Source of the DNA: Constrictibacter sp. MBR-5
Lineage (GTDB): Bacteria; Pseudomonadota; Alphaproteobacteria; JAJUGE01
DNA length: 64,000 nt
Direction of reading: 5' to 3'
NCBI RefSeq assembly: GCF_040549485.1
Contig: NZ_JBEPTK010000010.1
Location: 1 to 64,000, forward strand
Within the stretch, counting starts at the first letter, position 1; every line of letters begins with the position of its first letter. Shown here one piece after another: positions 9,035-17,421 of the stretch. Below the pieces are notes generated by a model, which did not search any database, was not told where the DNA came from, and was given only the letters and a program-made list of their open reading frames with translations. The translations under genes were made by a program, and so were the position numbers.

Positions 9035-10051
9035 ATGTGGAGGGGGGATCATCAGCGCAGCTGCCGGCGGCGCGGCACGGCGGCCGTTGCCTGCGCCGTG
9101 CTATTGACGGCCTGTGGCCACGCGCCCGGTGGCAAGGTCGGTGGCGAGGTCGGCACCTTCGGCGCCCTGATCGAGAACGACGAGATCGCCGGCACCGACC
9201 GCCACTACACCAACGGCGTGCGCTTCTCCTGGACGACTCCGGCCGGCGGCGTACCCGACTGGGCGGACCGGATCGGCAAGGCGCTGCCCGGCGCGGCGCC
9301 GGAGGTGCGGGGCGAACTCGCGCTCGGCCAGAGCATCTTCACGCCGCTGAACCGCTTCCGCTCGGATCCGCTGCCGACCGACCGGCCCTATGCCGGCTGG
9401 CTCTACGCCTCGGCCGGCGTGCTCGCCGACCATGGCGACGCGCTCGACCGGCTGGAGGTGACGGCAGGCATCGTCGGGCCGTCCTCCCTCGCCGAACAGA
9501 CGCAGAAGGCGGTGCACGAGCTCACCGGCGCGCGCGTTCCCGAGGGCTGGGACCATCAGCTCAACGACGAGCCTGGACTGATCCTGTCCTACGACCGGGT
9601 CTGGCGGAACATCCTGCCTGATGCCATCGGCGGCCTCGACCTCGACCTGGCGCCGCACGCTGGCGTGGCACTCGGCAACGTCCTCACCTACGGTGCCGCC
9701 GGCGGCACGATCCGCATCGGACAGGGCCTCGACGTCGACTACGGCCCGCCGCGGGTGCGCCCCGGCGTCGCCGGGAGCGGCTTCGTCGATGCCCGGTCCG
9801 GGACCGCGTGGTACGTCTTTCTCGGCGCCGAGGGCCGTGCCGTCGCCCGTAACATCTTCCTCGACGGCAACAGCTTCGAGGACGGGCCCAGCGTCGACCG
9901 CAAGACCTTCGTCGCCGACCTTCAGGCCGGCGTCGCGATTGTGATCGACGGCATCCGCATCGCCTACACCCACGTGCTCCGCACGAAGGAGTATGACGAT
10001 CAGGAGAAAACCGACACCTTCGGTTCGCTTTCGGTCTCGTTCACCTTCTAG
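9035..10051 (+). CDS. LpxR-like outer-membrane lipid A deacylase (DUF2219), with lipobox
   Basis: 338 aa. The first strand LIENDEIAGTDRHYTNGVRFSW carries the Asn-Asp pair and T(S)NG region of the LpxR active site, and WDHQLNDEPGLILSY contains the likely catalytic His. The protein ends SLSVSFTF, a classic beta-barrel C-terminus with terminal Phe. LpxR removes the 3'-acyloxyacyl chain of lipid A. Unusually, the signal region ends LLTAC-GHAP, a good lipobox, so the barrel may also be a lipoprotein. ATG 9035 is the only plausible start; the upstream SD is weak. Confidence 0.82.
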   Translation: MWRGDHQRSCRRRGTAAVACAVLLTACGHAPGGKVGGEVGTFGALIENDEIAGTDRHYTNGVRFSWTTPAGGVPDWADRIGKALPGAAPEVRGELALGQSIFTPLNRFRSDPLPTDRPYAGWLYASAGVLADHGDALDRLEVTAGIVGPSSLAEQTQKAVHELTGARVPEGWDHQLNDEPGLILSYDRVWRNILPDAIGGLDLDLAPHAGVALGNVLTYGAAGGTIRIGQGLDVDYGPPRVRPGVAGSGFVDARSGTAWYVFLGAEGRAVARNIFLDGNSFEDGPSVDRKTFVADLQAGVAIVIDGIRIAYTHVLRTKEYDDQEKTDTFGSLSVSFTF

Positions 10052-10136
10052 CTTCCTCCCGATGCGCATGCCCGGCTCGCTTGCCGCCGGCAGTGCCGGT
10101 TGTTACATGGGCCTTCCCTCCGGAGGCTCGTCCCGC

Positions 10137-10718
10137 GTGCTGCAGAAGCTCTACGACCGCACCATCGCGTTGTCGGCACATCGCCACGCTCTGCTCGCGC
10201 TGGCGCTCATTTCCTTCATCGAAAGTTCGGTCTTCCCGATCCCGCCGGACGTCCTGCTCATTCCGATGGTGCTCGCGGCGCGCGACCGGGCCTGGATCAT
10301 CGCCGGGGTGGCGACGGCGGCGTCGGTCCTCGGCGGCTTCGCCGGCTACGCCATCGGCTCGGTCTTCTTCGAAGGGCTGGGTCGGCCGATCCTCGACTTC
10401 TACGGCTACACCGAGAAGTTCCGGGAGTTCGCCGCCCTCTACAACGAGTGGGGCATCTGGATCGTCGGCGGCGCCGGCTTCACGCCCTTCCCCTACAAGG
10501 TCATCACGATCGCCAGCGGCGTGACCGGCCTCGACCTGACCGAGTTCGGGATCGCGTCGCTCGTCTCCCGCGGCGCCCGCTTCTTCCTGGTGGCGGCGCT
10601 GCTGTGGCAGTTCGGCCCGCCGCTGCGCCGGTTCATCGAGGGCAATCTGGCGCTGCTCACCACGGCCTTCTTCGTTCTGCTGGTCGGCGGTTTCGTGGTC
10701 CTGCGCCTCGTCCTCTAG
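10137..10718 (+). CDS. YqaA/DedA-like membrane protein
   Basis: 193 aa from GTG 10137, placed 10 bp after GGAGG (10122-10126); an in-frame ATG at 10107 is less well supplied. The pattern HRHALLALALISFIESSVFPIPPDVLLIPMVLA, the GYAIG loop, GAGFTPFPYKVITIASG and a C-terminal double hydrophobic segment identify the YqaA branch of the SNARE-associated/DedA superfamily. These are thought to be lipid scramblases or flippases; the role here is not established. It is followed after 4 bp by dsbB. Confidence 0.85.
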   Translation: MLQKLYDRTIALSAHRHALLALALISFIESSVFPIPPDVLLIPMVLAARDRAWIIAGVATAASVLGGFAGYAIGSVFFEGLGRPILDFYGYTEKFREFAALYNEWGIWIVGGAGFTPFPYKVITIASGVTGLDLTEFGIASLVSRGARFFLVAALLWQFGPPLRRFIEGNLALLTTAFFVLLVGGFVVLRLVL

Positions 10719-10722
10719 CGGG

Positions 10723-11217
10723 ATGCCATCCATGCTGAACGGTCGCCTCGCCCCGCTCGTCCTGGCCCTCGCCAGCGCGGTCATCCTCGGATCCGCCCTC
10801 GCCTCCCAGTATGTCGGCGGCCTCAGCCCCTGCGAGCTCTGCATCTGGCAGCGCTGGCCCTATGTCGCGACCATCGTGCTGGGCCTGGCCGCCGCCGCGG
10901 TGAGGCGAGCGGCCCGCCGCGCCCTGCTCGCGCTGGCCGGCCTCGTCTTCCTGGCGGGTGCGGCCGTGGCCGCCTTCCATGTCGGGGTGGAGCAGCACTG
11001 GTGGCAGGGGCTGCAATCCTGCGGCGGCAACCTGCCCCAGGCCCGCACGGTCGAGGAGTTGCGCGCCGCCCTCCTGCAGCAGCCCGTCGTGCGCTGCGAC
11101 GAGATCGCCTGGTCGCTCTTCGGCATCTCGATGGCCGGCTGGAATTTCCTGTTGTCCCTCGGCCTCGCCGCCCTATCGTTCGCCTCGGCGCTTTCGAAGC
11201 CGACGGGCGGAAGATGA
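10723..11217 (+). CDS. dsbB: Disulfide bond formation protein B (DsbB/DsbI type)
   Basis: 164 aa inner-membrane quinone reductase that re-oxidises DsbA. The first periplasmic pair is in SPCELCIWQRWPY (CxxC). The second pair is QSCGG and VRCDEIAWSLFGISMAGWN, with the conserved DE-W-FG-SMA-WN signature. Four hydrophobic segments are apparent. It starts at ATG 10723 or 10732. Its TGA overlaps the ATG of the COQ7 gene. The trio YqaA-DsbB-COQ7 is a membrane/quinone-related operon. Confidence 0.93.
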   Translation: MPSMLNGRLAPLVLALASAVILGSALASQYVGGLSPCELCIWQRWPYVATIVLGLAAAAVRRAARRALLALAGLVFLAGAAVAAFHVGVEQHWWQGLQSCGGNLPQARTVEELRAALLQQPVVRCDEIAWSLFGISMAGWNFLLSLGLAALSFASALSKPTGGR

Positions 11218-11825
11218 GCAGCGACATGCCGACAGGCACCATACCGGAGGACGAACCGAAGGGTCCGCGCCGGCCGGCGGTAACCGGCGAGGACAGACTG
11301 CCCGGCGACCCGACGCCGCGCCAGACGATCGAGCGGATCCTGCGCGTCGACCATGCCGGCGAATACGGCGCGGTGCGTATCTACGAGGGGCAGATCGCCG
11401 TGCTCGGCGAGGGGCGGCACGGCACCGTCCTCCGACACATGGCGGAGCAGGAACGCCGCCACCGCGCGGCCTTCGAGCGCCACATCGTCACGCGCCGGGT
11501 CCGCCCGACGGTGCTCCAGCCGATCTGGCACGTCGCCGGCTTCGCGCTCGGCGCCGCCACGGCGCTGATGGGCGAGCGCGCGGCGATGGCCTGCACCGTC
11601 GCGGTCGAGGAGGCGATCGACGAGCATTATGCCGATCAGATCGCCCGCCTCGGCGAAGACGAGGCGGACCTCCGCGCCGAGTTGGAAGATTTCCGCCGCG
11701 AGGAGCTAGAGCATCGCGACATCGGCCTCGCGCACGAGGCCGAGCAGGCCCCCGGCTACGAACTGCTCTCCGCCGGCATCAAGGCCGGCTCCCGCCTCGC
11801 CATCTGGCTGTCCACGCGCTTCTGA
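11214..11825 (+). CDS. coq7: Demethoxyubiquinone hydroxylase COQ7
   Basis: 203 aa. It hydroxylates 2-octaprenyl-3-methyl-6-methoxy-1,4-benzoquinol in ubiquinone synthesis. The di-iron ligands are visible as two ExxH-type motifs: DHAGEYGAVRIYEGQ, AEQERRH (E-x2-H), VAVEEAIDEHY and REEELEHRD-like REELEHRDIG. ATG 11214 overlaps the dsbB stop by 4 bp (ATGA), which fixes the start and couples translation. The first ~40 residues are a polar extension before the catalytic core. Confidence 0.93.
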   Translation: MSSDMPTGTIPEDEPKGPRRPAVTGEDRLPGDPTPRQTIERILRVDHAGEYGAVRIYEGQIAVLGEGRHGTVLRHMAEQERRHRAAFERHIVTRRVRPTVLQPIWHVAGFALGAATALMGERAAMACTVAVEEAIDEHYADQIARLGEDEADLRAELEDFRREELEHRDIGLAHEAEQAPGYELLSAGIKAGSRLAIWLSTRF

Positions 11826-11923
11826 CGCTTCCTGTCGGGCGTGCGCCCGCGCGGCACGGTCCTCGACCGCGCGCGCGCCCCGTGGCAAAGTCCGTACAAC
11901 AAGCTGCAGGATCGGAGGAAGCC

Positions 11924-13303
11924 ATGGAAGCCAGACAGGAACAGCAGTCGGCCGTCGAGGCGCCGACCCGTGCCCTCGCCGCGTTCGCCGCATCGCTGCG
12001 CTACAAGGACCTGCCCGCGCCCGCCCTCGCGGTGGCGAAGCATTGCATCCTCGACTGGCTGGGCGTCACGCTCGCCGGATCGCACGATCCGCTGGTCGGC
12101 ATGCTGGTCGAGGAGGTCGAGGACCAGGGCGGCAACGCCCAGGCCGGCATCATCGGCTGGGACCGTCGCGCCAGCATGAGCCAAGCCGCCCTCGTCAACG
12201 GTGCGGCCGGCCATGCCCTCGATTTCGATGACGTGCTGCGCGCCTTCATGGGCCATCCGACGGCCCCCGTGCTGCCGGCGCTGCTGGCGCTGGCCGAACG
12301 CCGCGGCGCCACCGGCCGCGACATCATCCAGGCCTTCGCCGCCGGCGTCGAGACCGAAGCGCGCATCGGCCGCATGATGACCGAGAGCCACTATGCGCGC
12401 GGCTTCCACTCCACCGCGACGCTCGGCACCATCGGCGCCGCGGTGGCCTGCGGCCGCCTGCTCGGCTTCGATGCCGACCGCATGGCGACCGCCATGGGCA
12501 TCGCTGCCACGCAGTCTGCCGGCCTCAAGTCGATGTTCGGCACCATGTGCAAGCCGCTGCACGCCGGCAAGGCGGCCCAGAACGGCCTGCTCGCCGCCAG
12601 CCTCGCGGCGCGCGGCTTCACCAGCCGCGCCGACGTGCTGGAGTGTGTCCAGGGCATCGCCGACACCCAGTCGGACGGGCTCGACGCCGCCGCCGGCCTC
12701 GAAGGTCTCGGCGCGACCTGGCACCTGCCGGATGTGCTCTTCAAGTACCACCCTGCCTGCTACGGCACCCACGCGCCGATCGAGGCGTCCCGCAAGGTCG
12801 CGGCCAACCCGTCCTTCGACGCCTCCAAGGTCGAGAAGGTCGAGGTCCGCGTCGACCATCGCTGCCTGAAGATGTGCAACATCCCCGCCCCCACCACCGG
12901 CCTCGAGGGCAAGTTCAGCCTCCGCTACAATGTGGGGTTGGCGCTCGCCGGCCGTGCGACGGGCGCACTCGGCTCCTACGAGGACGAAGCGACGCAGGTC
13001 GCCCCGGTCGTCGCGATGCGCGACAAGGTGAGGGTCGACGGCGTCGACGGTCTCGGCGCCAACGAGGCCGAGGTCATCGTCCATCTGGCCGGCGGCCTGG
13101 TGCTGCGCGAGCGCGAGGATGTCGGCATCGCCAAGCGCGACCTGGACGGTCAGTGGGACCGGCTGGTCACGAAGTTCCGGGCGCTGACCGACCCGCTCGT
13201 CGGATCGACCGCCGCCCAGGCGACCGTGGCCGCCGTCCAGGGCCTGGAGGGCGCGCCGAGCGTGGCGGCACTGCTCTCGCCCATGGCCGTCATCCGCGAC
13301 TGA
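11924..13303 (+). CDS. MmgE/PrpD family protein
   Basis: 459 aa, full family length. The conserved elements are DWLGVTLAGSHDPL, AALVNGAAGHALDFDDV, GHPTAPVLPALLALAE, AFAAGVETEARIG, GFHSTATLGTIGAA and KPLHAGKAAQNGL, then a C-terminal Gly/Asp-rich small domain (residues about 270-459). Members include 2-methylcitrate dehydratase and cis-aconitate decarboxylase-like enzymes; this sequence is one of the many unassigned paralogues. Start at ATG 11924 with GGAGGA 6-10 bp upstream. It stands alone and is followed by a bidirectional hairpin. Confidence 0.88.
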   Translation: MEARQEQQSAVEAPTRALAAFAASLRYKDLPAPALAVAKHCILDWLGVTLAGSHDPLVGMLVEEVEDQGGNAQAGIIGWDRRASMSQAALVNGAAGHALDFDDVLRAFMGHPTAPVLPALLALAERRGATGRDIIQAFAAGVETEARIGRMMTESHYARGFHSTATLGTIGAAVACGRLLGFDADRMATAMGIAATQSAGLKSMFGTMCKPLHAGKAAQNGLLAASLAARGFTSRADVLECVQGIADTQSDGLDAAAGLEGLGATWHLPDVLFKYHPACYGTHAPIEASRKVAANPSFDASKVEKVEVRVDHRCLKMCNIPAPTTGLEGKFSLRYNVGLALAGRATGALGSYEDEATQVAPVVAMRDKVRVDGVDGLGANEAEVIVHLAGGLVLREREDVGIAKRDLDGQWDRLVTKFRALTDPLVGSTAAQATVAAVQGLEGAPSVAALLSPMAVIRD

Positions 13304-13316
13304 CGCGCCCTCTGCC

Positions 13317-13340
13317 CGGCCGGCCGTCGGCGGCCGGCCG
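13317..13340. terminator. Bidirectional hairpin between convergent genes
   Basis: Perfect 10-bp stem CGGCCGGCCG / CGGCCGGCCG with the loop TCGG, located between the stops of the MmgE/PrpD gene (plus) and the HWE kinase gene (minus). It lacks a T-run on either side, so termination efficiency is uncertain, but its position suits a shared terminator. Confidence 0.55.
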
Positions 13341-13386
13341 AAGGGTGGATCGCAGGGTCATCGGCGGCCTGACCGGCTACGGCCGT

Positions 13387-14811
13387 TCAATCCGCCTGCG
13401 GCCACGGCAGTTCGATACGGCAGCGCAAACCGTCGGGGTCGTATCGGACCGTGCACCTGCCCTTGAGCTCGAACCGGACCGTCTGCTCGATCAGCAGGCT
13501 GCCGAACCCGCGACGCCCGGGCTGCGTCACCGGCGGGCCGCCGTGTTCGCTCCAGACGATCGTGATCTCGCCCGTCCCGTCGTCGGACGTCGCGATCTGC
13601 CACGCGAGGTCGATCCGCCCCTCGTCCTGCGACAGTGCCCCGTACTTCACGGCGTTCGTACCCAGTTCGTGAAACAGCAGGCTGAACGCCTGGGCCGTTC
13701 GCGGCGAGAGCGCGGCGGCCGGCCCTCCGATGCGGACATGGCCGGAGCCGTCCGCCGGATCGTGCGGCGCCAGGGCTTCGCGCGCCACGGCATCGAGGGT
13801 CGTCGTCGTCCAGTTCGCCTTGGTCAGCAGGCCGTGAACGCGCGAAAGCGCCTGCAGCCGGCCGACGAACGCCTCGTTGAACTCCGCGAGGTCGCTGCTG
13901 CGTCGTATGGATTGCGTCGCCAGCGAGGTGATCACGGCCAGGATGTTGCGCACGCGGTGGTTCAATTCGGCCAACAGCAGTGCCTGCTGTGCCTCGGCGC
14001 GCTTGCGCTCGGTCACATCGGCCACCGCGCCGATCATTCGGAGCGCCCGCCCCTCGTCGCCGCGCACCAGATAGGCGCGGTCGAGCACGTCGGCATAGCC
14101 GCCGGTCGTGCGTGCGACGCGGTATTCGTCCTGCCATTGATCGCCGGCTTCGGCGATCGCGTCGGCGCGGGACGCCCGGACCCGATCGCGGTCGTCGGGG
14201 TGGATGCAGGCTTGCCACTGCTCCATCCGCGCGAACCCATCGGGCTCGGTCCCGCAGATATGCCCGATCGCCGGGCCGTGGATCAGCCGCCCCGAGGCGA
14301 TGTCCCACTCCCAAATCGCCTCCCGCGTCGCCAGCGCCGCCAGCCGATAGCGCTCCTGGCCCGCCGCCAGTTCGCGTTCGCGTTCCTCGCGCTCGGCGAG
14401 GAACATGCGGATCTCGTATTGGCGGTCGCGGGCCGCGAGGGCGGATCGCACGGCACTCAGCAGGGTCGGGATGCGGAGCGGCCGCTCCAGCAGGACCGGC
14501 TTGCCCATGGGCAGGAGTGCCTCGGTCCGCTGCAGCTGTCCCGCCGTCTCGGCGCCGGCGCGCAGCATGACCAGCAGCGGCAGGTCCGACCAGGGCGGCT
14601 GCTGGCCCAGCGCGGAGCGCAGGCGTGGAATGCTCCCCTCGTCCAAACGCTCCTCGGCGATCAGCAGCGCCCCGGCGTCGGCTACGGCCGCGCAGGCGTC
14701 GGAAACGCTCTCGGCGGAGCGGGTGTCGATTCCGGCCTCGCCCAGGACTCGGCACAAGAGCATGCCGTCGCGCGGACGTCCGCCGAGGACGATGACATCG
14801 AGGCCGCTCAT
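13387..14811 (-). CDS. HWE-family sensor histidine kinase with receiver-like N-terminus and PAS domain
   Basis: 474 aa. Residues about 1-120 (MSGLDVIVLGGRPRDGM..., ending LLERPLRIPTLLSAVRSALA) resemble a receiver fold. A short coiled coil (REERERELAAGQERY) leads to a PAS domain (about 150-265, ending VADVTERKRAEAQ). Then comes the HWE/HisKA_2 dimerisation helix with phospho-acceptor His in ELNHRVRN, and the ATPase domain with HELGTNAVKYGALS and GRRGFGSLLIE. ATG 14811 overlaps the KaiC-like gene stop (ATGA), so kinase and KaiC ATPase are made together and probably act in one signalling module. No transmembrane segment is evident, implying a cytosolic sensor. Confidence 0.88.
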   Translation of the reverse strand: MSGLDVIVLGGRPRDGMLLCRVLGEAGIDTRSAESVSDACAAVADAGALLIAEERLDEGSIPRLRSALGQQPPWSDLPLLVMLRAGAETAGQLQRTEALLPMGKPVLLERPLRIPTLLSAVRSALAARDRQYEIRMFLAEREERERELAAGQERYRLAALATREAIWEWDIASGRLIHGPAIGHICGTEPDGFARMEQWQACIHPDDRDRVRASRADAIAEAGDQWQDEYRVARTTGGYADVLDRAYLVRGDEGRALRMIGAVADVTERKRAEAQQALLLAELNHRVRNILAVITSLATQSIRRSSDLAEFNEAFVGRLQALSRVHGLLTKANWTTTTLDAVAREALAPHDPADGSGHVRIGGPAAALSPRTAQAFSLLFHELGTNAVKYGALSQDEGRIDLAWQIATSDDGTGEITIVWSEHGGPPVTQPGRRGFGSLLIEQTVRFELKGRCTVRYDPDGLRCRIELPWPQAD

Positions 14812-16295
14812 GCCGAGTCGCGCGTGATCAGATCGCCGCCTCCGACACCGGTGAGTTCCGGAATGCCGCCGAGGACGCCCCGAAGATCCCTCAGCGGCGC
14901 CCCGATCTCGATGCCCCCGGAACTCATCGCGAGTTCGCGCAGGCTGCGGTCGTGCGGCCCGCTGCGGCGCTTGAACACGGAAACCGTCTGCCGGACCTCG
15001 CCGCGATACTCGTAGTGGCGCAGCAGTAGGATGTTGTCGGAGAGATAGCTGACGTCCACCGACGCGTGCATCGACGAGAAGAGCCCGTGCTGGCTGAAGA
15101 CCAGCAGCGACGCCACGCCGCGCTGTCCCGTGTAGCTCAGCAGCTCGTGCAGTTGCAGAACCAGGTTCCGCTCCTGCGCCATCGAGTTCAGGTAACCGGT
15201 CAGGCTGTCGATCACCACCACTTCGGCGCCGCGCTTCTCGATCTCGTCGCGGACGTCCGAGGCGAACTGGCCCGGGGTCCGTTCGGTCGGGTCGATCTGT
15301 CGGATGGCGATCAGGCCGGCGTCGACCAGCGGTTCCAGGTCCAGTCCGAGCCCAGCCGCCCTGGCGAAGTAGCTGGGCAGACGCTCGTCGAAGAGATAGA
15401 GCGCCGCCCGCTCGCCCCGCATCGCCGCCGTATGGGCGCAAAGGGTGGCGATGGAAGATTTTCCGGTTCCGGCCGGCCCGATCAGCAGGGTGCTGCTGCC
15501 CCGGTCGAGGCCGCCGCCCAGCATCTGATCGAGCGCTTCGGAGCCGGTATGCATCGTCCCGACCGAGAACGGTCGCCGATACTCCGCCGCCACGAGTCGC
15601 GGAAAGACCGACAGCCCGCCCAGCGCGATCGTGTAGTCGTGCCAACCGGTGCGCATCGATACGCCGCGGATCTTGCGTACCCGCAGACGGCGCCGGCTCG
15701 GCCCGAAATCGGGCGCGACCTCGTCCAGTTCGATGACGCCGTGCGCCAGGCTCTGGAGTTCGAAGCCGCCGTCGGCATCCCGCGCCGTCGAGCGGTCGTC
15801 GAGCAGGAGGACGGAACTGCCGCGCTCGGCGAAGAATTGCTTCAGCCGGATCATCTCGCGGCGATAGCGATGCGCCGACCCCGCGAGCAGGCGAAATTCC
15901 GACAGGGAGTCGATCACCACCCGCTCGGGCTGGATGCGGTCGACGCCCTCGAAGATCTCCGACATCATTTCCGGAAGATCGACCTCGGCGGCCTGAAAGA
16001 CCGTTTGCTCCTCGCGCCGCGCGTTCGCCACGGCGTGCACCTGGATATCAATGCCGTCGAGGGACCAGCCGTGGGACGAGGCCCCCGATCTCAGTTCCTC
16101 TTCGGTTTCGGACAGGCTGACGAAGAGGACAGGCTCGCCGGCCGCTCGGCCCGCCAGGAGAAACTGGAGACCTATGGTTGTTTTTCCGGCACCAGGACTG
16201 CCTTGCACCATGTATAGACGCTTCTGGGGAAGCCCGCCGCGCAAGACCTCATCCAGCCCGTCGATACCGGTCCTTGCCGGCTCTGGGCTATTCAT
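14808..16295 (-). CDS. KaiC-like tandem RecA/KaiC ATPase
   Basis: 495 aa with two KaiC domains. The first Walker A is GSPGAGKTT (32-40) with Walker B-like VVIDSLSEF. The second Walker A is GPAGTGKSS (273-281) with VVIDSLTGYLN and SQHG. In cyanobacteria KaiC is the clock ATPase/autokinase, but no kaiA or kaiB is present. Proteobacterial KaiC homologues next to PAS/HWE kinases are usually regarded as stress-response or signalling ATPases. The KaiC-specific C-terminal phosphorylation region is not recognisable by eye. Promoter of the pair in 16296-16437 next to a divergent-free motA 3' end. Confidence 0.88.
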   Translation of the reverse strand: MNSPEPARTGIDGLDEVLRGGLPQKRLYMVQGSPGAGKTTIGLQFLLAGRAAGEPVLFVSLSETEEELRSGASSHGWSLDGIDIQVHAVANARREEQTVFQAAEVDLPEMMSEIFEGVDRIQPERVVIDSLSEFRLLAGSAHRYRREMIRLKQFFAERGSSVLLLDDRSTARDADGGFELQSLAHGVIELDEVAPDFGPSRRRLRVRKIRGVSMRTGWHDYTIALGGLSVFPRLVAAEYRRPFSVGTMHTGSEALDQMLGGGLDRGSSTLLIGPAGTGKSSIATLCAHTAAMRGERAALYLFDERLPSYFARAAGLGLDLEPLVDAGLIAIRQIDPTERTPGQFASDVRDEIEKRGAEVVVIDSLTGYLNSMAQERNLVLQLHELLSYTGQRGVASLLVFSQHGLFSSMHASVDVSYLSDNILLLRHYEYRGEVRQTVSVFKRRSGPHDRSLRELAMSSGGIEIGAPLRDLRGVLGGIPELTGVGGGDLITRDSA

Positions 16296-16437
16296 TTCGA
16301 CATGACCTCCGCACTGCGCGAATTACCCTGTCGGGTCATCAGGACAGGATTAACGCGCGGTGCGGATATTTGGTTTCAACCGGGTAGGAGCGGCGCCTCG
16401 GCGGGCCCCCGGGCGCAGTGCGGCGGAAGGGCTCCGC

Positions 16438-17304
16438 TCAGAGCACCTTGACCTGTCCCATCGCCGTCTCGATGTCGGCGAAGCTCGGCATCACGCCGCT
16501 CGGAAGGGCCTTCCGGCCGGTCTCGACGCTGATCTGCGGCGCCTGGTTGTGCAGGTGGGCGACGAGGACCGACTTGATGGTCTGGTAGAACATCGCCTCT
16601 TCCTGGTAGACCCCGTTCAGTCGCGCGGCGATCGGGCCGACGATGCCGTAGGCGAGGAACACGCCCAGGAAGGTGCCGACGAGGGCGCCGCCGATCATCG
16701 CCCCCAGCACCGACGGCGGCTCGTTGATCGAGCCCATCGTCTTGATGATGCCCAACACCGCCGCGACGATGCCCAGCGCCGGCAGGGCGTCGGCCATGCC
16801 CTGGAAGGCGTGGGCGACGTGCATGTTCTCCTCGTGAACCTTCTCGAGTTCCGCCTCCAGGATCGCCTCGACCTGATGCGGGTCGTTCTGGTTCATCGTC
16901 ATCATCCGCATGTAGTCGCAGATCAGCGACACGGCCAACTTGTCGGCCAGGATGCGGGGATAGGCCTGGAAGGCCGCGCTCTCGGCCGGCCGCTCGATAT
17001 GCCCTTCGACCGCGCTCGGCCCCTTGGCGCGCGCCAGCTTGACCAGCGAGAACAGCAGGCAGAGCAGGTCCTGATAGTCCTGCTTCTTGAACTTCGAGCC
17101 GGAGACGACCTTCTTGAGGTCCTTCAGGGCGTGCTTGATCGTGTGGCCGTCGTTCGAGATGAGGAACGCCGCGACCGCTGCTCCGCCGATCATCCCCAGT
17201 TCGAACGGTGCGGCATGGATGATGGGCTCCATGCTGCCGCCGTGGAGGATGAAGATCCCGAACACGCAGACCGGGAGCAGAATGAAACCGACGATCGCGA
17301 GCAT
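16438..17304 (-). CDS. motA: Flagellar stator subunit MotA
   Basis: 288 aa proton-channel stator protein. The features are those of the MotA/TolQ/ExbB family: first helix MLAIVGFILLPVCVFGIFILHGG, cytosolic loop rich in charged residues (KHALKDLKKVVSGSKF), MADALPALGIVAAVLGIIKTMGSI with the conserved Pro of helix 3, and GGALVGTFLGVFLAYGIVGPIA. No motB is adjacent within the window, so MotA stands alone here. The start ATG 17304 is followed immediately by the hydrophobic first helix, as expected. Confidence 0.93.
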   Translation of the reverse strand: MLAIVGFILLPVCVFGIFILHGGSMEPIIHAAPFELGMIGGAAVAAFLISNDGHTIKHALKDLKKVVSGSKFKKQDYQDLLCLLFSLVKLARAKGPSAVEGHIERPAESAAFQAYPRILADKLAVSLICDYMRMMTMNQNDPHQVEAILEAELEKVHEENMHVAHAFQGMADALPALGIVAAVLGIIKTMGSINEPPSVLGAMIGGALVGTFLGVFLAYGIVGPIAARLNGVYQEEAMFYQTIKSVLVAHLHNQAPQISVETGRKALPSGVMPSFADIETAMGQVKVL

Positions 17305-17421
17305 GGCGGATCTTTGCAGCCGGATAAGGGATGCCGCTCAGTGCGGGCCGCCCTTATCCACCGGAATTGGTTTACTTCCCGCTAATGCCGCACGCTTCGG
17401 TTTCGCCGCATCGGGCCGATG

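Noticed and set aside
14808-16295. Circadian clock operon
   Set aside because: Only a KaiC homologue is present, with no KaiA or KaiB; partner is an HWE kinase, so signalling is more likely.
17370-17387. CtrA-like motif before motA (TTAG-N7-TAAAC)
   Set aside because: More than one mismatch from the consensus; too weak to list as a feature.
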